A DNA stretch of 64,000 nt from Microbacterium sp. YJN-G (GCF_015040615.1 NZ_CP060402.1:1984001-2048000), one strand, 5' to 3'; positions 7,846 through 21,016 are shown, numbered from the stretch's first letter. Translations and numbers: made by a program. The notes: generated from the letters alone by a model not told the origin.

Positions 7846-9582
7846 TTACTTCGCCTCTCCAGCTGCGGCGCCGACCGGCGCGTCCACGGGACGCTCAGCG
7901 GCCTCGGGGTGGTTCAGGTCGAACGCGGGACGCTCGCTGCGGATCCGCGGGATCGACGTGAAGTTGTGACGCGGCGGCGGGCAGGAGGTCGCCCACTCCA
8001 GCGAAGCGCCGTAGCCCCACGGGTCGTCGACGGTGACCTTCGGTGCCTTGCGCGCGGTGATCCAGACGTTTAGGAAGAACGGCAGCATCGAGGCGCCGAG
8101 CAGGATCGCACCCACGGTCGAGACCTGGTTGCCCCACTCCCAGTTGTCGTAGGTGGCGTAGTCCGCGTAGCGACGAGGCATGCCGTCGACACCCAGCCAG
8201 TGCTGGACGAGGAAGGTCATGTGGAAGCCGATGAACAGCATCCAGAAGTGGATGTAGCCGAGACGCTCGTTCAGCATGCGTCCGGTCCACTTCGGCCACC
8301 AGAAGTAGAAGCCGGCGAACATCGCGAACACGACCGTGCCGAAGACCACGTAGTGGAAGTGCGCCACGACGAAGTACGTGTCGCTGATGTGGAAGTCCAG
8401 CGGTGGCGATGCGAGGATCACGCCGGTCAGCCCACCGAACACGAACGAGACCAGGAAGCCGAGCGAGAACACCATCGGCGTCTCGAACGTGATCGATCCT
8501 CGCCACATCGTGCCGATCCAGTTGAAGATCTTCACACCTGTCGGCACCGCGATGAGCATGGTCATCAGCGAGAAGAACGGCAGCAGCACCGAGCCGGTGA
8601 CGTACATGTGGTGCGCCCACACGGCCACGGACAGCGAGGCGATGGCGATCGTCGCGTACACGAGCGTCTTGTATCCGAAGATCGGCTTGCGGCTGAACAC
8701 CGGGAAGATCTCCGAGACGATGCCGAAGAACGGCAGCGCGATGATGTACACCTCAGGGTGCCCGAAGAACCAGAACAGGTGCTGCCAGAGCAGCACTCCG
8801 CCGTTGGCGACGTCATAGACGTGCGAGCCGAGGACGCGGTCGGATGCGGCGGCGAGCATGGCTGCTGCGAGCACCGGGAAGGCCATCAGGATCAGCAGGC
8901 TCGTGATCAGCGTGTTCCACGAGAAGATCGGCATGCGCCACATCGTCATGCCGGGCGCGCGCATCGTGATGATCGTGGTGATGAAGTTCACCGCACCCAG
9001 GATCGTGCCGAAGCCGGACATGCCGAGGCCGAGCATCCAGAGGTTTCCACCCGCACCGGGCGAGAATGAGGCGTTCGCCAGCGGCTGGTAGGCGAACCAC
9101 CCGAACGAGGCGGCGCCCTGCGGGGTGAGGAAGCCGGCCACGGCCATGATCGACCCGAAGGTGAACAGCCAGAACGCGAAGGCGTTCAGACGCGGGAAGG
9201 CGACGTCGGGCGCACCGATCTGCAGCGGCAGGATCGCGTTGGCGAAGCCGGCGAACAGCGGCGTCGCGAACATCAGCAGCATGATCGTGCCGTGCATCGT
9301 GAACAGCTGGTTGTACTGCTCCTTGGTCGGCACGATCTGCATGCCGGGCGCGAACAGCTCCGCGCGGATCACCAGCGCCATCACGCCGCCGAGCAGGAAG
9401 AACAGCACCGACGCGATCAGGTACATGTACCCGATCGTCTTGTGGTCGGTGGAGGTCATCCACTTGACGATGATGTTGCCCTTCTGCTCCACTCGGGAGG
9501 AGGTGAGCAGCGCTGCCTGACGCGGCGGCATCGTGGTCGGGCGAGTGCCCGGCGCCGTGGTGGGATCAGCTGTGGTCGTCAT
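7846..9582 (-). CDS. ctaD: Cytochrome c oxidase subunit I
   Basis: Catalytic subunit of the aa3 cytochrome c oxidase; carries heme a and the heme a3-CuB centre where oxygen is reduced, and pumps protons. The 578-residue product has twelve membrane helices. It shows [12 protein letters not shown] (heme a ligand), [17 protein letters not shown] (CuB His and the cross-linked His-Tyr), [10 protein letters not shown] (CuB histidines) and [10 protein letters not shown] (heme a3/a ligands). The start is ATG 9582, with the GAGGAG ribosome binding site overlapping the ctaC stop. In M. tuberculosis ctaD is unlinked from ctaC; here the three genes are contiguous. Confidence 0.97.
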   Translation of the reverse strand: MTTTADPTTAPGTRPTTMPPRQAALLTSSRVEQKGNIIVKWMTSTDHKTIGYMYLIASVLFFLLGGVMALVIRAELFAPGMQIVPTKEQYNQLFTMHGTIMLLMFATPLFAGFANAILPLQIGAPDVAFPRLNAFAFWLFTFGSIMAVAGFLTPQGAASFGWFAYQPLANASFSPGAGGNLWMLGLGMSGFGTILGAVNFITTIITMRAPGMTMWRMPIFSWNTLITSLLILMAFPVLAAAMLAAASDRVLGSHVYDVANGGVLLWQHLFWFFGHPEVYIIALPFFGIVSEIFPVFSRKPIFGYKTLVYATIAIASLSVAVWAHHMYVTGSVLLPFFSLMTMLIAVPTGVKIFNWIGTMWRGSITFETPMVFSLGFLVSFVFGGLTGVILASPPLDFHISDTYFVVAHFHYVVFGTVVFAMFAGFYFWWPKWTGRMLNERLGYIHFWMLFIGFHMTFLVQHWLGVDGMPRRYADYATYDNWEWGNQVSTVGAILLGASMLPFFLNVWITARKAPKVTVDDPWGYGASLEWATSCPPPRHNFTSIPRIRSERPAFDLNHPEAAERPVDAPVGAAAGEAK

Positions 9583-9585
9583 GGC

Positions 9586-10485
9586 TTACTCCTCTTCCTC
9601 GGAGTCGGTGCTTGCACCGGTGCCGGGGAGATTGCTGAGGCGGTCGTAGGCGTCGTTGATGTCGCCCGTGTTGCCCTCCTCGCGGAGGGACTGGATGTAG
9701 TCGTCGTACTCTGCCTGCTCGACGACCTTGACGTTGAAGAGCATCATCGAGTGGTACTCGCCGCAGAGCTCGGCGCACTTACCGTCGTACTCGCCGACGC
9801 GGGTGGGCGTGAACGACCAGGTGTTGTCCTTGCCGAGGAACATGTCCTTCTTGTAGAGGAAGTCGATGATCCAGAACGAGTGGATGACATCACGCGACTG
9901 CAGGTTGATGGTGACCTTCTGGTCGACCGGCAGCACCAGCGTCGGGAGCTTCTCCCGGTCGATGTCGCCCTTCTCGTCGGCCTGGGCCTGAACGCCCATG
10001 GTCCACACGGCGTCGGAGTTGTCCTCTTCTTCGCCGTCGTACTGGAAGTCCCACGCCCACTGCTTGGCGATGGCCGTGATCTCGACATCGGGCTCGGGCC
10101 ACTGCGTCTCGATCTTGGCCTGGTCGCGCGCCGTGAAGAAAAACATGCCCAGCACGAGGATCAGCGGGATCACCGTGTAGAGGATCTCGATGGGCATGTT
10201 GTAGCGCAGCTGCACCGGCAGGCCGGTCTGCCCCGCACGACGGCGGTACATGACGACGGCCCAGCCCATCAGACCCCACGTGATGAGGCCGACGATGAGC
10301 AGGATCACCCAGGACGTCACCCAGAGCCCGGCAACGCGGTCGGTCTGGTTGGTGGCCGAGGGAGCGCCCTCCACGAAGCCGGGAAGGAAGCCGTGGAGCT
10401 CAGTGGCAGAGCATCCCGCCAGAACCACAGCTGCCGCGACTCCCAACGGGAGTGCGGCCCAACGAAGACGGCGTTTCGAGGGCAC
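9586..10485 (-). CDS. ctaC: Cytochrome c oxidase subunit II
   Basis: CuA-bearing subunit II that receives electrons from QcrC. The 299-residue protein starts with a lipoprotein signal (VVLAGC, lipidated Cys25), then two membrane helices (about 55-75 and 100-118) and an extracytoplasmic cupredoxin domain. CuA ligands are visible: His202 in VIHSFWI and C237, C241, H245 and M248 in GKCAELCGEYHSMM. The start is GTG 10485 with AAAGGT upstream. It is the first gene of ctaC-ctaD-ctaF and is transcribed toward the qcr operon. Confidence 0.96.
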   Translation of the reverse strand: MPSKRRLRWAALPLGVAAAVVLAGCSATELHGFLPGFVEGAPSATNQTDRVAGLWVTSWVILLIVGLITWGLMGWAVVMYRRRAGQTGLPVQLRYNMPIEILYTVIPLILVLGMFFFTARDQAKIETQWPEPDVEITAIAKQWAWDFQYDGEEEDNSDAVWTMGVQAQADEKGDIDREKLPTLVLPVDQKVTINLQSRDVIHSFWIIDFLYKKDMFLGKDNTWSFTPTRVGEYDGKCAELCGEYHSMMLFNVKVVEQAEYDDYIQSLREEGNTGDINDAYDRLSNLPGTGASTDSEEEE

Positions 10486-10521
10486 GGTGCACCTTTCAGA
10501 TCTCGGACAGGAGCAACCCCA

Positions 10522-10527
10522 AGTCTA
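10522..10527 (-). promoter_or_regulatory. -10 element of the ctaCDF operon
   Basis: TAGACT on the reverse strand, about 37 nt before GTG 10485. It gives a short leader that contains the AAAGGT ribosome binding site. It matches the TANNNT element seen repeatedly in this window. Confidence 0.4.
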
Positions 10528-10574
10528 GGGCAACCTCACACCTGATTCATGCCAACCACGCAGGTTGGCGGGTC

Positions 10575-10937
10575 TCAGTGGAAGCTGTCGCCGCAGGCGC
10601 AGCTGCCCGCCGCGTTGGGGTTGTCGATGGTGAACCCCTGCTCCGAGATGGTGTCCTTGAAGTCGATCGAGGCGCCGTCGAGGTACGGAACACTCATGTT
10701 GTCGACGATGACCTCGACGCCGCCGAAGTCGACCGTCTCGTCGCCCTCGAGGAAGCGCTCGTCGAAGTAGAGCTGGTAGATGAGGCCCGAGCATCCGCCG
10801 GGCTGGACGGCGACGCGCAGACGCAGGTCGTCGCGGCCCTCCTGCTCCAGGAGGCTCTTGACCTTCTGGGCGGCGGCGTCGGTCAGCGAGACGCTGTGTG
10901 CGCCGGTGGCCTCTTCGGTCAGTGTGGTGTCGCTCAT
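10575..10937 (-). CDS. erpA: HesB/IscA-type iron-sulfur cluster insertion protein
   Basis: A-type carrier that delivers Fe-S clusters to apoproteins. The 120-residue product has the family cysteines in VQPGGCSGLIYQL (first Cys) and GSCACGDSFH (Cys-x-Cys at the C-terminus). ATG 10937 (MSDTTLTEE) is chosen because AGGAG lies 7 nt upstream; an upstream reading MLGVT lacks support. It lies upstream of ctaC, as HesB-type Rv2204c does near ctaC in M. tuberculosis, and may help mature the Rieske and other Fe-S proteins. ErpA and IscA cannot be told apart from the sequence alone. Confidence 0.85.
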   Translation of the reverse strand: MSDTTLTEEATGAHSVSLTDAAAQKVKSLLEQEGRDDLRLRVAVQPGGCSGLIYQLYFDERFLEGDETVDFGGVEVIVDNMSVPYLDGASIDFKDTISEQGFTIDNPNAAGSCACGDSFH

Positions 10938-11037
10938 GGTCACTCCTAACAAACCTGCAGCACGGGCTGCTGCTCACGCCTGAGTCTACCGCCGCGGAAG
11001 CGCGCGGGGTTGAGACGCGCGCGTCCGCGACGGACGA

Positions 11038-12453
11038 TCAGGATGCCGAGGAGCGCTCGTTCATGCGCGCCAGGAGAAGCGCTTCGGTGCGCACCGCGTT
11101 GCGGAACGTCTCGAGGTGCAGCGACTCGTTCGGGCTGTGGGCGCGCGAGTGCGGGTCCTCGACGCCGGTGACGAGGATCTGCGCGCCGGGGAACTCGCGG
11201 ACCAGATCGGCGATGAAGGGGATGGATCCGCCGACGCCGAGGTCGACCGGATCGACGCCGTACCCGTCGGCCATCGCACCGCGGGTCAGTTCGACCGCCC
11301 ACCCCGCCGTGTCGACGAGGAAGCCGTCGCCGAGATCGACATCGCTGAAGGTCAGCTCCGCCCCGAAAGGCGCATGGGCGCGCAGGTGCGTCTCCAGCGC
11401 GGCGTAGGCTTCGGCGGCGCTCTGGCCCGGTGCGACGCGGGCGCTGATGACGACGCTCACCTCGGGCAGCAGCGTGTTCGAGGCCTGGGCGACGCTGGTC
11501 GCGTCGATCCCGGTGATGGTGATCGAGGGCTTGTTCCAGATGCGCCCGAGGATGTCATCCCGGCCGACCGGAGAGGTGCCGGGCAGCAGGCCGGCCTCTT
11601 CGCGGAGCGTCGCCTCGGCGTACTCCGGCGTCTCCCCCGTGCGGCTGGTCATACCGTCGACGGCGACGGCGCCGTCGGCATCCCACAGGGTCGACAGCAG
11701 CGTCACGGCGGCCATCATGGCGTCGGGTACCGCACCGCCGAACATGCCGGAGTGCGAGGCGTGCTCGAGGGTGCGGATGCGGAGGGTGAACCGGGCGTTG
11801 CCTCGCAGCGAGACGGTGAGGCCAGGAGTGCGGGAGTCGAGGTTGCCGGAGTCGGCGACGACGATCGCATCCGCACGCAGCGCGTCGGCGTTGTCGCTGA
11901 GGAAGCGGGCGAACGAGCGCGAGCCGTACTCCTCCTCCCCCTCGATGAACAGCGCGACGCCGAGGTCGAGGTCGTCGCCGAGCACCTCGGAGACCGCGCG
12001 CAGCGAGGCGATGTGCGCCATGATGCCGGCCTTGTCATCGGCGGCGCCGCGCCCGTACAGCCGTCCGTCGCGCACAGTCGGCTCGAACGGCGGCGTCTCC
12101 CACAGCTCGTCGTCGCCAGGGGGCTGCACGTCGTGGTGGGCGTAGAGCAGGATGGTGGGTCGTCCGTTGCGAGCGGCGCGGGTCGCGAGCACGGCGGGTT
12201 GCCCGAATTCCTCGGTGTCGTCGATGTGCGCGCGAAGGACGTGCACCTCGTCGAACACGCCGGTGCCGCGGGCCAGCTCGGCCACGGTATCCGCACTGCG
12301 CTCGAGCTGCGACTGATCGAACGCGGGCCACGCGATGCCCGGGATGCGCACCAGCGCTCCGAGATCGGCGAGGGCGGCGGGGATGCCGAGGGCGACGGCC
12401 TCGGCGATGGCGGATTCGGCTGCCGGCGGAACCGGCGATACGGGCGAGGTCAT
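11038..12453 (-). CDS. M20 family metallopeptidase (dipeptidase type)
   Basis: Probable cytoplasmic dipeptidase or related amidohydrolase of 471 residues. The zinc-site motifs are complete: YAHHDVQPPGD, GRGAADDKAG, EGEEEYGS, and a late His in GVEDPHSRAHSPNESL. The dimerisation insert occupies roughly residues 200-340. The start is ATG 12453, 7 nt after a TAAGAT element on the reverse strand, so the message may be leaderless. It is divergent from the DUF3043 gene. The exact substrate cannot be read from the sequence. Confidence 0.88.
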   Translation of the reverse strand: MTSPVSPVPPAAESAIAEAVALGIPAALADLGALVRIPGIAWPAFDQSQLERSADTVAELARGTGVFDEVHVLRAHIDDTEEFGQPAVLATRAARNGRPTILLYAHHDVQPPGDDELWETPPFEPTVRDGRLYGRGAADDKAGIMAHIASLRAVSEVLGDDLDLGVALFIEGEEEYGSRSFARFLSDNADALRADAIVVADSGNLDSRTPGLTVSLRGNARFTLRIRTLEHASHSGMFGGAVPDAMMAAVTLLSTLWDADGAVAVDGMTSRTGETPEYAEATLREEAGLLPGTSPVGRDDILGRIWNKPSITITGIDATSVAQASNTLLPEVSVVISARVAPGQSAAEAYAALETHLRAHAPFGAELTFSDVDLGDGFLVDTAGWAVELTRGAMADGYGVDPVDLGVGGSIPFIADLVREFPGAQILVTGVEDPHSRAHSPNESLHLETFRNAVRTEALLLARMNERSSAS

Positions 12454-12458
12454 GCGAG

Positions 12459-12466
12459 TAATCTTA
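12459..12466. promoter_or_regulatory. Overlapping divergent -10 elements
   Basis: On the reverse strand TAAGAT (12461-12466) precedes the M20 start by 7 nt. On the forward strand TAATCT (12459-12464) can drive the DUF3043 gene, with a transcript start about 26 nt before GTG 12498. The two hexamers share 4 bp, so polymerases would compete for the site. Confidence 0.4.
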
Positions 12467-12497
12467 AGGTGAACCCGATTCCGAACTGAGGTCGAAC

Positions 12498-13058
12498 GTG
12501 CCCAAGCCCACCCCCTCTGCCGACGACGCCCCCGAGACGCCCGCCGCGGGCAAGGGTCGCGCGACGCCCACTCGCGCCGAGCGCGAGGCCGCCAACCGCC
12601 GCCCCCTGGTCGCCAACACCAAGGAGGCCCGCGCCGCGGCCAAGGCCGACCTGCAGGCGCGTCGTGAGCGTGCGCGGATCGGCATGGAGCAGGGTGAGGA
12701 CAAGTACCTGCCCGCCCGCGACAAGGGCCCGCAGCGCCGCTGGGTGCGCGACTACGTCGACGCCGGCTGGCACCTCTCCGAGTGGGTGATGGCGGCGATG
12801 CTGCTGGTCATCGTGCTCAGCCTCATGCCGTTCCAGAACGTCCAGCTGTGGTCGATGGCCGCCCTGTGGGCGTACATGCTGCTGGCCGTCCTCGACATGG
12901 TGCTGCTCAGCATCCGGGTGAAGAAGAAGGCTGCGGCGAAGTTCGGCGCCGAGCGTCGCGAGCGCGGCCTCGGCTGGTACGCCGCGATGCGCGCACTGCA
13001 GATGCGCTTCATGCGCCTGCCGAAGCCGCAGGTCAAGCGCGGTCAGTACCCGGCCTGA
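12498..13058 (+). CDS. DUF3043 family membrane protein
   Basis: Conserved actinobacterial protein of 186 residues and unknown function. A basic, Ala-rich cytoplasmic N-terminus with a coiled-coil look (KEARAAAKADLQARRERARI, about 40-60) leads to DKGPQRRWVRDYVDAGWHL, then two membrane helices (about 95-112 and 117-138) and a basic tail (KPQVKRGQYPA). The start is GTG 12498 with GAGG upstream. It lies between divergent M20 and convergent pyrD. No enzymatic motif is visible. Confidence 0.8.
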   Translation: MPKPTPSADDAPETPAAGKGRATPTRAEREAANRRPLVANTKEARAAAKADLQARRERARIGMEQGEDKYLPARDKGPQRRWVRDYVDAGWHLSEWVMAAMLLVIVLSLMPFQNVQLWSMAALWAYMLLAVLDMVLLSIRVKKKAAAKFGAERRERGLGWYAAMRALQMRFMRLPKPQVKRGQYPA

Positions 13059-13075
13059 CCCCCGTACGATCCAGA

Positions 13076-13106
13076 AAGGCCGCTCGCGCTCAGCGCGGGC
13101 GGCCTT
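13076..13106. terminator. Terminator between DUF3043 gene and pyrD
   Basis: AAGGCCGCTCGCGC pairs with GCGCGGGCGGCCTT (14 bp, one G-T pair) around a 3-nt loop. It lies between convergent genes and is symmetric enough to act on both strands. Confidence 0.8.
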
Positions 13107-13132
13107 CTCGCATGCCGTTCTGTGCTCGCGGC

Positions 13133-14155
13133 TCAGCGTCGGCGCAGGCCGCGGTTGATCTGGCGCGCCCACAGCGGGCCGCGGTACAGGAACGCGGTGT
13201 AGCCCTGCACGAGCGTGGCACCGGCCTCGAGCCGGCGCTGCACGTCGTCGGGCGTCTCGACCCCGCCGACGGCGATCACGCAGAAGTCCGCGGGAACGGC
13301 GGTCCTGACGAGGGCGAGCACGTCGAGCGAGCGCTGCTTGAGCGGTGCACCGGAGAGTCCGCCGGCGCCGGCGGCCTCGACGACGGCCGGGTCGGTGCGC
13401 AGTCCCTCGCGGGAGATGGTCGTGTTGTGCGCGATGATGCCCGCGAGTCCCTCATCGACCGCGAGCCGGGCGATCGCGGTGATCTCCTCGTCGGGCAGGT
13501 CGGGGGCGATCTTCACCAGCAGGGGCGTCGCGCCTGCGGCATCCTTCACCGCGCGCAGCAACGGGGCTAGGGTCTCGACGGCCTGCAGCCCGCGCAGGCC
13601 GGGGGTGTTCGGTGACGACACGTTGACCGCGAGGTAGTCGGCCAGCGGGGCGAGCGTGGTGGCAGACGCGACGTAGTCGCCGATCGCATCCTCGACGGCA
13701 ACGACCCGGCTCTTGCCGATGTTCACGCCGATGACCGCCTTCGGCGCACGGCGGCGCAGCTTGCGCAGCCGGCGGGCGACGACCTCGGCGCCGTCGTTGT
13801 TGAAGCCCATCCGGTTGATCACCGCCCGGTCGGCGATGAGGCGGAACAGCCGCGGCTTGGGGTTGCCGTCCTGCGGGATCGCGGTGACCGTGCCGATCTC
13901 GACGTGCCCGAATCCGAGGGCATCCAGCCCGCACACGCCGACGGCGTTCTTGTCGAACCCGGCGGCGACGCCGAATGCGGACGGGAAGGTCAGGCCGAGG
14001 GTGTGCACCGCCTGCTCGGGACGCGGGGCGCTGATCGCCCGCGCCGCCCACGAGAACGGCGGGACGCCGAGCACGCGGATGACCGCCATGGCGGCGTGAT
14101 GGGCGAACTCGGGGTCGAGGCGCGACAGGACGGTGCGGAAGAGCAGCGGGTACAT
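13133..14155 (-). CDS. pyrD: Quinone-dependent dihydroorotate dehydrogenase
   Basis: Class 2, membrane-associated enzyme that oxidises dihydroorotate to orotate with menaquinone, the fourth step of pyrimidine synthesis. The 340-residue product begins MYPLLFRTVLSRLDPEFAHH, the amphipathic N-terminal helix typical of class 2. The FMN barrel shows FGVAAGFDKNA, RMGFNNDGA, the catalytic-serine segment NVSSPNTPGLRGLQ, a KIAPDL lysine and IAVGGVETPDD. ATG 14155 is chosen because the protein then starts where the family starts; longer upstream reading is low-complexity and runs over nrdR. A TAACCT element overlapping the nrdR stop lies 7 nt before the ATG. Confidence 0.95.
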   Translation of the reverse strand: MYPLLFRTVLSRLDPEFAHHAAMAVIRVLGVPPFSWAARAISAPRPEQAVHTLGLTFPSAFGVAAGFDKNAVGVCGLDALGFGHVEIGTVTAIPQDGNPKPRLFRLIADRAVINRMGFNNDGAEVVARRLRKLRRRAPKAVIGVNIGKSRVVAVEDAIGDYVASATTLAPLADYLAVNVSSPNTPGLRGLQAVETLAPLLRAVKDAAGATPLLVKIAPDLPDEEITAIARLAVDEGLAGIIAHNTTISREGLRTDPAVVEAAGAGGLSGAPLKQRSLDVLALVRTAVPADFCVIAVGGVETPDDVQRRLEAGATLVQGYTAFLYRGPLWARQINRGLRRR

Positions 14156-14165
14156 TCCTGCCAGG

Positions 14166-14642
14166 TTACCGCTCGGCGGCGGGCTCCTCCGACCGCGCGT
14201 GGTCGGCGCGCAGCTCGCTGATCGACCGCTCGAAGTCCTCGAGCGAGTCGAACTCCTGGTACACGCTGGCGAAGCGCAGGTAGGCGACCTCGTCGAGCTC
14301 GCGCAGGGGCCCCAGGATCGCCAGGCCGATCTCGTTGGTGTCCAGCTGCGAGACGCCGGTCTGGCGCACGGCCTCTTCGACCTGCTGGGCGAGCACGGCC
14401 AGATCGGCGTCCGTGACGGGACGCCCCTGGCAGGCCTTGCGCACGCCGGCGATGACCTTGTCACGGCTGAACGACTCGATCACGCCCGACCGCTTGATGA
14501 CCATCAGGCTGGCCGTCTCGGTGGTCGAGAATCGTCCTCCGCACTCGGGGCACTGACGTCGGCGACGGATCGACAGACCGTCGTCGCTGGTGCGCGAATC
14601 GATGACTCGGGAATCCGGATGCCGGCAGAAGGGGCAGTGCAT
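14166..14642 (-). CDS. nrdR: Transcriptional repressor NrdR
   Basis: ATP/dATP-sensing repressor of ribonucleotide reductase genes. The 158-residue protein has a zinc ribbon (CPFC at 3-6, CPEC at 31-34), the [17 protein letters not shown] signature and a C-terminal ATP-cone (about 46-136) starting [20 protein letters not shown]. The length is normal for the family. It is 11 nt from hisD upstream and 10 nt from pyrD downstream, so the three may be co-transcribed. No nrd genes are in the window. Confidence 0.97.
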   Translation of the reverse strand: MHCPFCRHPDSRVIDSRTSDDGLSIRRRRQCPECGGRFSTTETASLMVIKRSGVIESFSRDKVIAGVRKACQGRPVTDADLAVLAQQVEEAVRQTGVSQLDTNEIGLAILGPLRELDEVAYLRFASVYQEFDSLEDFERSISELRADHARSEEPAAER

Positions 14643-14653
14643 GATCTTCCAGC

Positions 14654-15985
14654 CTACTCGGCGGCCTCCGCGTCGGCGTCGCGGTCCGTGAACCGCGCCT
14701 CGACGGCGTCTCCGTGTGCGGGGAGGATCTCGGCGTTCGCCAGCGCCACGACCCCTTCGCGCACGAGGGTGAGTGCAGCGTGGTCGTACTCGATCACCTG
14801 CTGCGGGCGCAGGAAGGTGTAGGCGCCCAGGCCCGCGGCGTAGCGCGCCTGTCCCCCGGTCGGGAGCACGTGGTTGCTGCCGGCCATGTAGTCGCCGAGG
14901 CTGACCGGCGTCTGGTCGCCGACGAACACCGCGCCGGCGCTCGTGAAGCGCGCGGCGGCGGATGCCGCATCCGTCAGGTGCAGTTCGAGGTGCTCGGGGG
15001 CGTAGGCGTTGCTGAACGCCTCGGCCATCGTCCGGTCGTCGACGAGCACGATGGCCGACTGCGGCCCGGCGAGGGCTGCGGCGACGCGCTGCGCGTGCGT
15101 GGTCGTCCCGGCGCGCTCGGCGACACGGGCGGCGACCCGGTCGGCGAGCCCGGGCGAGTCGGTGACGAGCACGGCTGACGCCTGCTCGTCGTGCTCGGCC
15201 TGGCTGATGAGGTCGGCGGCGATGAGGTCGGCATCCGCGGAGTCGTCCGCGACGATGAGGATCTCGGTGGCGCCCGCCTCGGAGTCGGTTCCGACGACGC
15301 CTGCGACAGCCCGCTTCGCGGAGGCGACGTAGTTGTTGCCCGGCCCCGAGACGACATCGACCGGGTCGAGGCCGAGGCCTGCGACGCCGTGCGCGAGCGC
15401 CCCGATGGCGCCGGCTCCGCCGAAGGCGTAGACCTCGTCGATGCCGAGCAGCGCGGCCGCGGCGAGGATCGTGGGGTGCACGCGCCCGTCGTGGTCGGCC
15501 TGCGGCGGCGAGGCCAGGGCGATGCTGCCCACGCCCGCCACTTGGGCGGGGACGACGTTCATCACGACGCTGGACGGGTACACGGCCTTGCCGCCGGGGA
15601 TGTACACCCCCGCTCGGGTCACCGGCTGCCAGCGCTGCGTGATGGTCGCTCCGGGGCCCATCTGCGTGATCTGCGGGTCGGGCACCTGGGCGGCCGACGC
15701 ACGTCGCACCCGGTCGATGGCGGACTCGAGCGCGTGACGGACCTCGGGGTCGATCGATGCGGCGGCCTCGGCGAGGTGCTCGGCGGGCACGCGGATGGCG
15801 TGGTCCTCGACCTTGTCGAAGGTCGCCGCCTGCTCGCGCAGCGCTGCCTCTCCCCTGGTCCGCACGTCCTCGACGATCCGGGTGGCGACGGCGAGGGCCT
15901 CGGCGCGGGCCTGGGTGGCGCGCGGAACGGCGGCGAGCATGTCGGCGGGTGCCAGGTGCCTGCCGCGGAGGTCGATGGTGCGCAC
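14654..15985 (-). CDS. hisD: Histidinol dehydrogenase
   Basis: Catalyses the last two oxidations of histidine synthesis (L-histidinol to L-histidine) with NAD and zinc. The 443-residue product has [16 protein letters not shown], the NAD-binding [16 protein letters not shown], the [10 protein letters not shown] motif containing a catalytic pair, and a C-terminal zinc ligand region. The start is GTG 15985 ([10 protein letters not shown]), with GAAGGG about 10 nt upstream, inside the end of the preceding gene. It sits 4 nt downstream of the Ala/Asp-rich membrane protein gene. No other his gene is adjacent. Confidence 0.96.
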   Translation of the reverse strand: MRTIDLRGRHLAPADMLAAVPRATQARAEALAVATRIVEDVRTRGEAALREQAATFDKVEDHAIRVPAEHLAEAAASIDPEVRHALESAIDRVRRASAAQVPDPQITQMGPGATITQRWQPVTRAGVYIPGGKAVYPSSVVMNVVPAQVAGVGSIALASPPQADHDGRVHPTILAAAALLGIDEVYAFGGAGAIGALAHGVAGLGLDPVDVVSGPGNNYVASAKRAVAGVVGTDSEAGATEILIVADDSADADLIAADLISQAEHDEQASAVLVTDSPGLADRVAARVAERAGTTTHAQRVAAALAGPQSAIVLVDDRTMAEAFSNAYAPEHLELHLTDAASAAARFTSAGAVFVGDQTPVSLGDYMAGSNHVLPTGGQARYAAGLGAYTFLRPQQVIEYDHAALTLVREGVVALANAEILPAHGDAVEARFTDRDADAEAAE

Positions 15986-15989
15986 GGGG

Positions 15990-17318
15990 TCAGCCCTTCG
16001 TGATGTCGGTGATGTCGTGGAGGTATCCGATGCGTCCGTCGTCATGGCGGACGACGTACGCGCCGCCGCGGTCCTCGATGACGAGGGCCCAGGCGTGCGG
16101 TCCGATGCGGAACAGCGCATGCCCGTGCTCGTCGAGCACGTCACGCTCGGTGGGCGCGAGGATCCAGAATGGTCCGGTCCCGGGCACCGCGGGCTGGGCC
16201 TGGTCGCCGCGGTTGCGGCGCAGCGGCGCCTCGACCACCGTCGAGGGCGTGTCAGGCTCGGATTCGACCGCTGTCGCGGGCGGCTCGGGCGCGGATTCGA
16301 AGATCTCGTGAAGGGCGCCGATCGGGTCGGTGTGCAGCATGGCGTCCTCGCGCCGGTCCGCCGCCGCGGCACCCGGCCCCGGGGTCGCCGCGGCATCCGA
16401 GACTGCACCATCCGAGACCGCGGCATCCGACAGTGCGCCGTCCGAATCTGCGGCGTCCGGCCCCGCACCTGTCGGTGCGGCCTCGGGCGGCGGGATCACC
16501 TCGATGGCGCGCGTGGCGTCGGGGTCGTCGGCCGGCGCGGGCTCGATGGCGAAGGACCGCGGTGCGCTCTCGGGGGCGACGGACGGGATGCCGATGCCGT
16601 CCTGGGCGCTCGGCGCGGGCTTGGCGTCGGTGGCGGCACTGTCGGTGGCGGCCCTGTCGGTGGCGGCACTGTCGCTGCCTGCGCTGTCGGTGGCGGACCT
16701 GTCCGTGGCGGCACCGGCGTCGACCGGCGCGGGTGCCGCGGCGCGGGGTCGGGTGACCACCGGACGCACGGGATTGGCGCTGCGGTGCGCGAGCGTCTCC
16801 ATGCGGCCCTCGAAATCGTCGCGCAGCCGCGGGATGAGCGGGGCGGCGACGGTGGCGGCCACGAGCGCCAGGCAGGCGAGCAGCGCGACGACGGGTACCC
16901 AGCCGATGAGGAGCGCACCGGTGTCGACGGTGGCTGCGACCTGGTGCCACAGCAGCTGCCCCCAGGCGACGGCGGCGACGGATGCCGCGACGGAGGCGAA
17001 CTGATCGATGCCCAGCGAGCCGACACGGCGGATGCCGTCGGGCGAGAACCGGCGCAGGACGATCAGGAACACGGCCGCCGTGGGCACGCCGATGGTGAGG
17101 ATCCAGTCGACCCCGCTGCCCCAGACCGCGCGTGCGCCGGGCGAGACCGGGAAGAACGACACCAGGAACGCGAGCGCCCAGGCGCCCAGGATGATCAGCT
17201 CGCGCAGGGTGAACCCGAGGATGCCGTACTCCGGCTGCACCTGGTAGTCGTAGAGCACGGCGTCGCCGGCGGGGTCGGGCACGCCCGGTGCTCCGCTGCT
17301 CTCCTGCTCGGTGCTCAT
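15990..17318 (-). CDS. Ala/Asp-rich membrane protein of unknown function
   Basis: Unrecognised 442-residue protein. The N-terminal part (about residues 30-165) carries four probable membrane helices (for example LIILGAWALAFLVSFFPV and LLIGWVPVVALLACLALVA). A long low-complexity cytoplasmic region (about 190-330) is built from Ala, Asp, Ser, Thr and Pro pentads such as ATDSA and ATDRA, encoded by imperfect 15-bp repeats near 16626-16705 and 16380-16450. The C-terminus (about 375-442) is a compact domain, FWILAPTERDVLDEHGHALFRIGPHAW-like, which could bind a ligand or form beta structure. An AAAGGATC site precedes ATG 17318. It is co-directional with hisD, 4 nt before it. I assign no function. 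Confidence 0.75.
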   Translation of the reverse strand: MSTEQESSGAPGVPDPAGDAVLYDYQVQPEYGILGFTLRELIILGAWALAFLVSFFPVSPGARAVWGSGVDWILTIGVPTAAVFLIVLRRFSPDGIRRVGSLGIDQFASVAASVAAVAWGQLLWHQVAATVDTGALLIGWVPVVALLACLALVAATVAAPLIPRLRDDFEGRMETLAHRSANPVRPVVTRPRAAAPAPVDAGAATDRSATDSAGSDSAATDRAATDSAATDAKPAPSAQDGIGIPSVAPESAPRSFAIEPAPADDPDATRAIEVIPPPEAAPTGAGPDAADSDGALSDAAVSDGAVSDAAATPGPGAAAADRREDAMLHTDPIGALHEIFESAPEPPATAVESEPDTPSTVVEAPLRRNRGDQAQPAVPGTGPFWILAPTERDVLDEHGHALFRIGPHAWALVIEDRGGAYVVRHDDGRIGYLHDITDITKG

Positions 17319-17363
17319 CAGAGCGGATCCTTTCGTCGCTGATGCTTTCCCACGCGAGTCCCG

Positions 17364-17369
17364 ATCCTA
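17364..17369 (-). promoter_or_regulatory. -10 element for the membrane protein-hisD unit
   Basis: TAGGAT on the reverse strand about 46 nt before ATG 17318, in the gap after dnaE. It leaves a leader that includes the ribosome binding site. Confidence 0.3.
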
Positions 17370-17418
17370 CCGACGCCGTCGGCAGCATCCTGTGAGGTGT
17401 CTTCGCGACGTGCTCGGG

Positions 17419-20937
<3,519 letters not shown>

Positions 20938-20943
20938 GCATCG

Positions 20944-20949
20944 AGTCTA
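20944..20949 (-). promoter_or_regulatory. -10 element of dnaE
   Basis: TAGACT on the reverse strand with exactly 6 nt before ATG 20937 and no ribosome binding site, matching the leaderless pattern. Confidence 0.5.
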
Positions 20950-21016
20950 CGTTCGACCACCGACAGGGGCGGCCCCGGCGCCGGGTCCGGAGGCGGGTTC
21001 AGCCCACGCCGCCGGA

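Noticed and set aside
16380..16705. Possible CRISPR-like repeat array
   Set aside because: The 15-bp units are in frame, imperfect and lack spacers; they encode pentapeptides of a protein.
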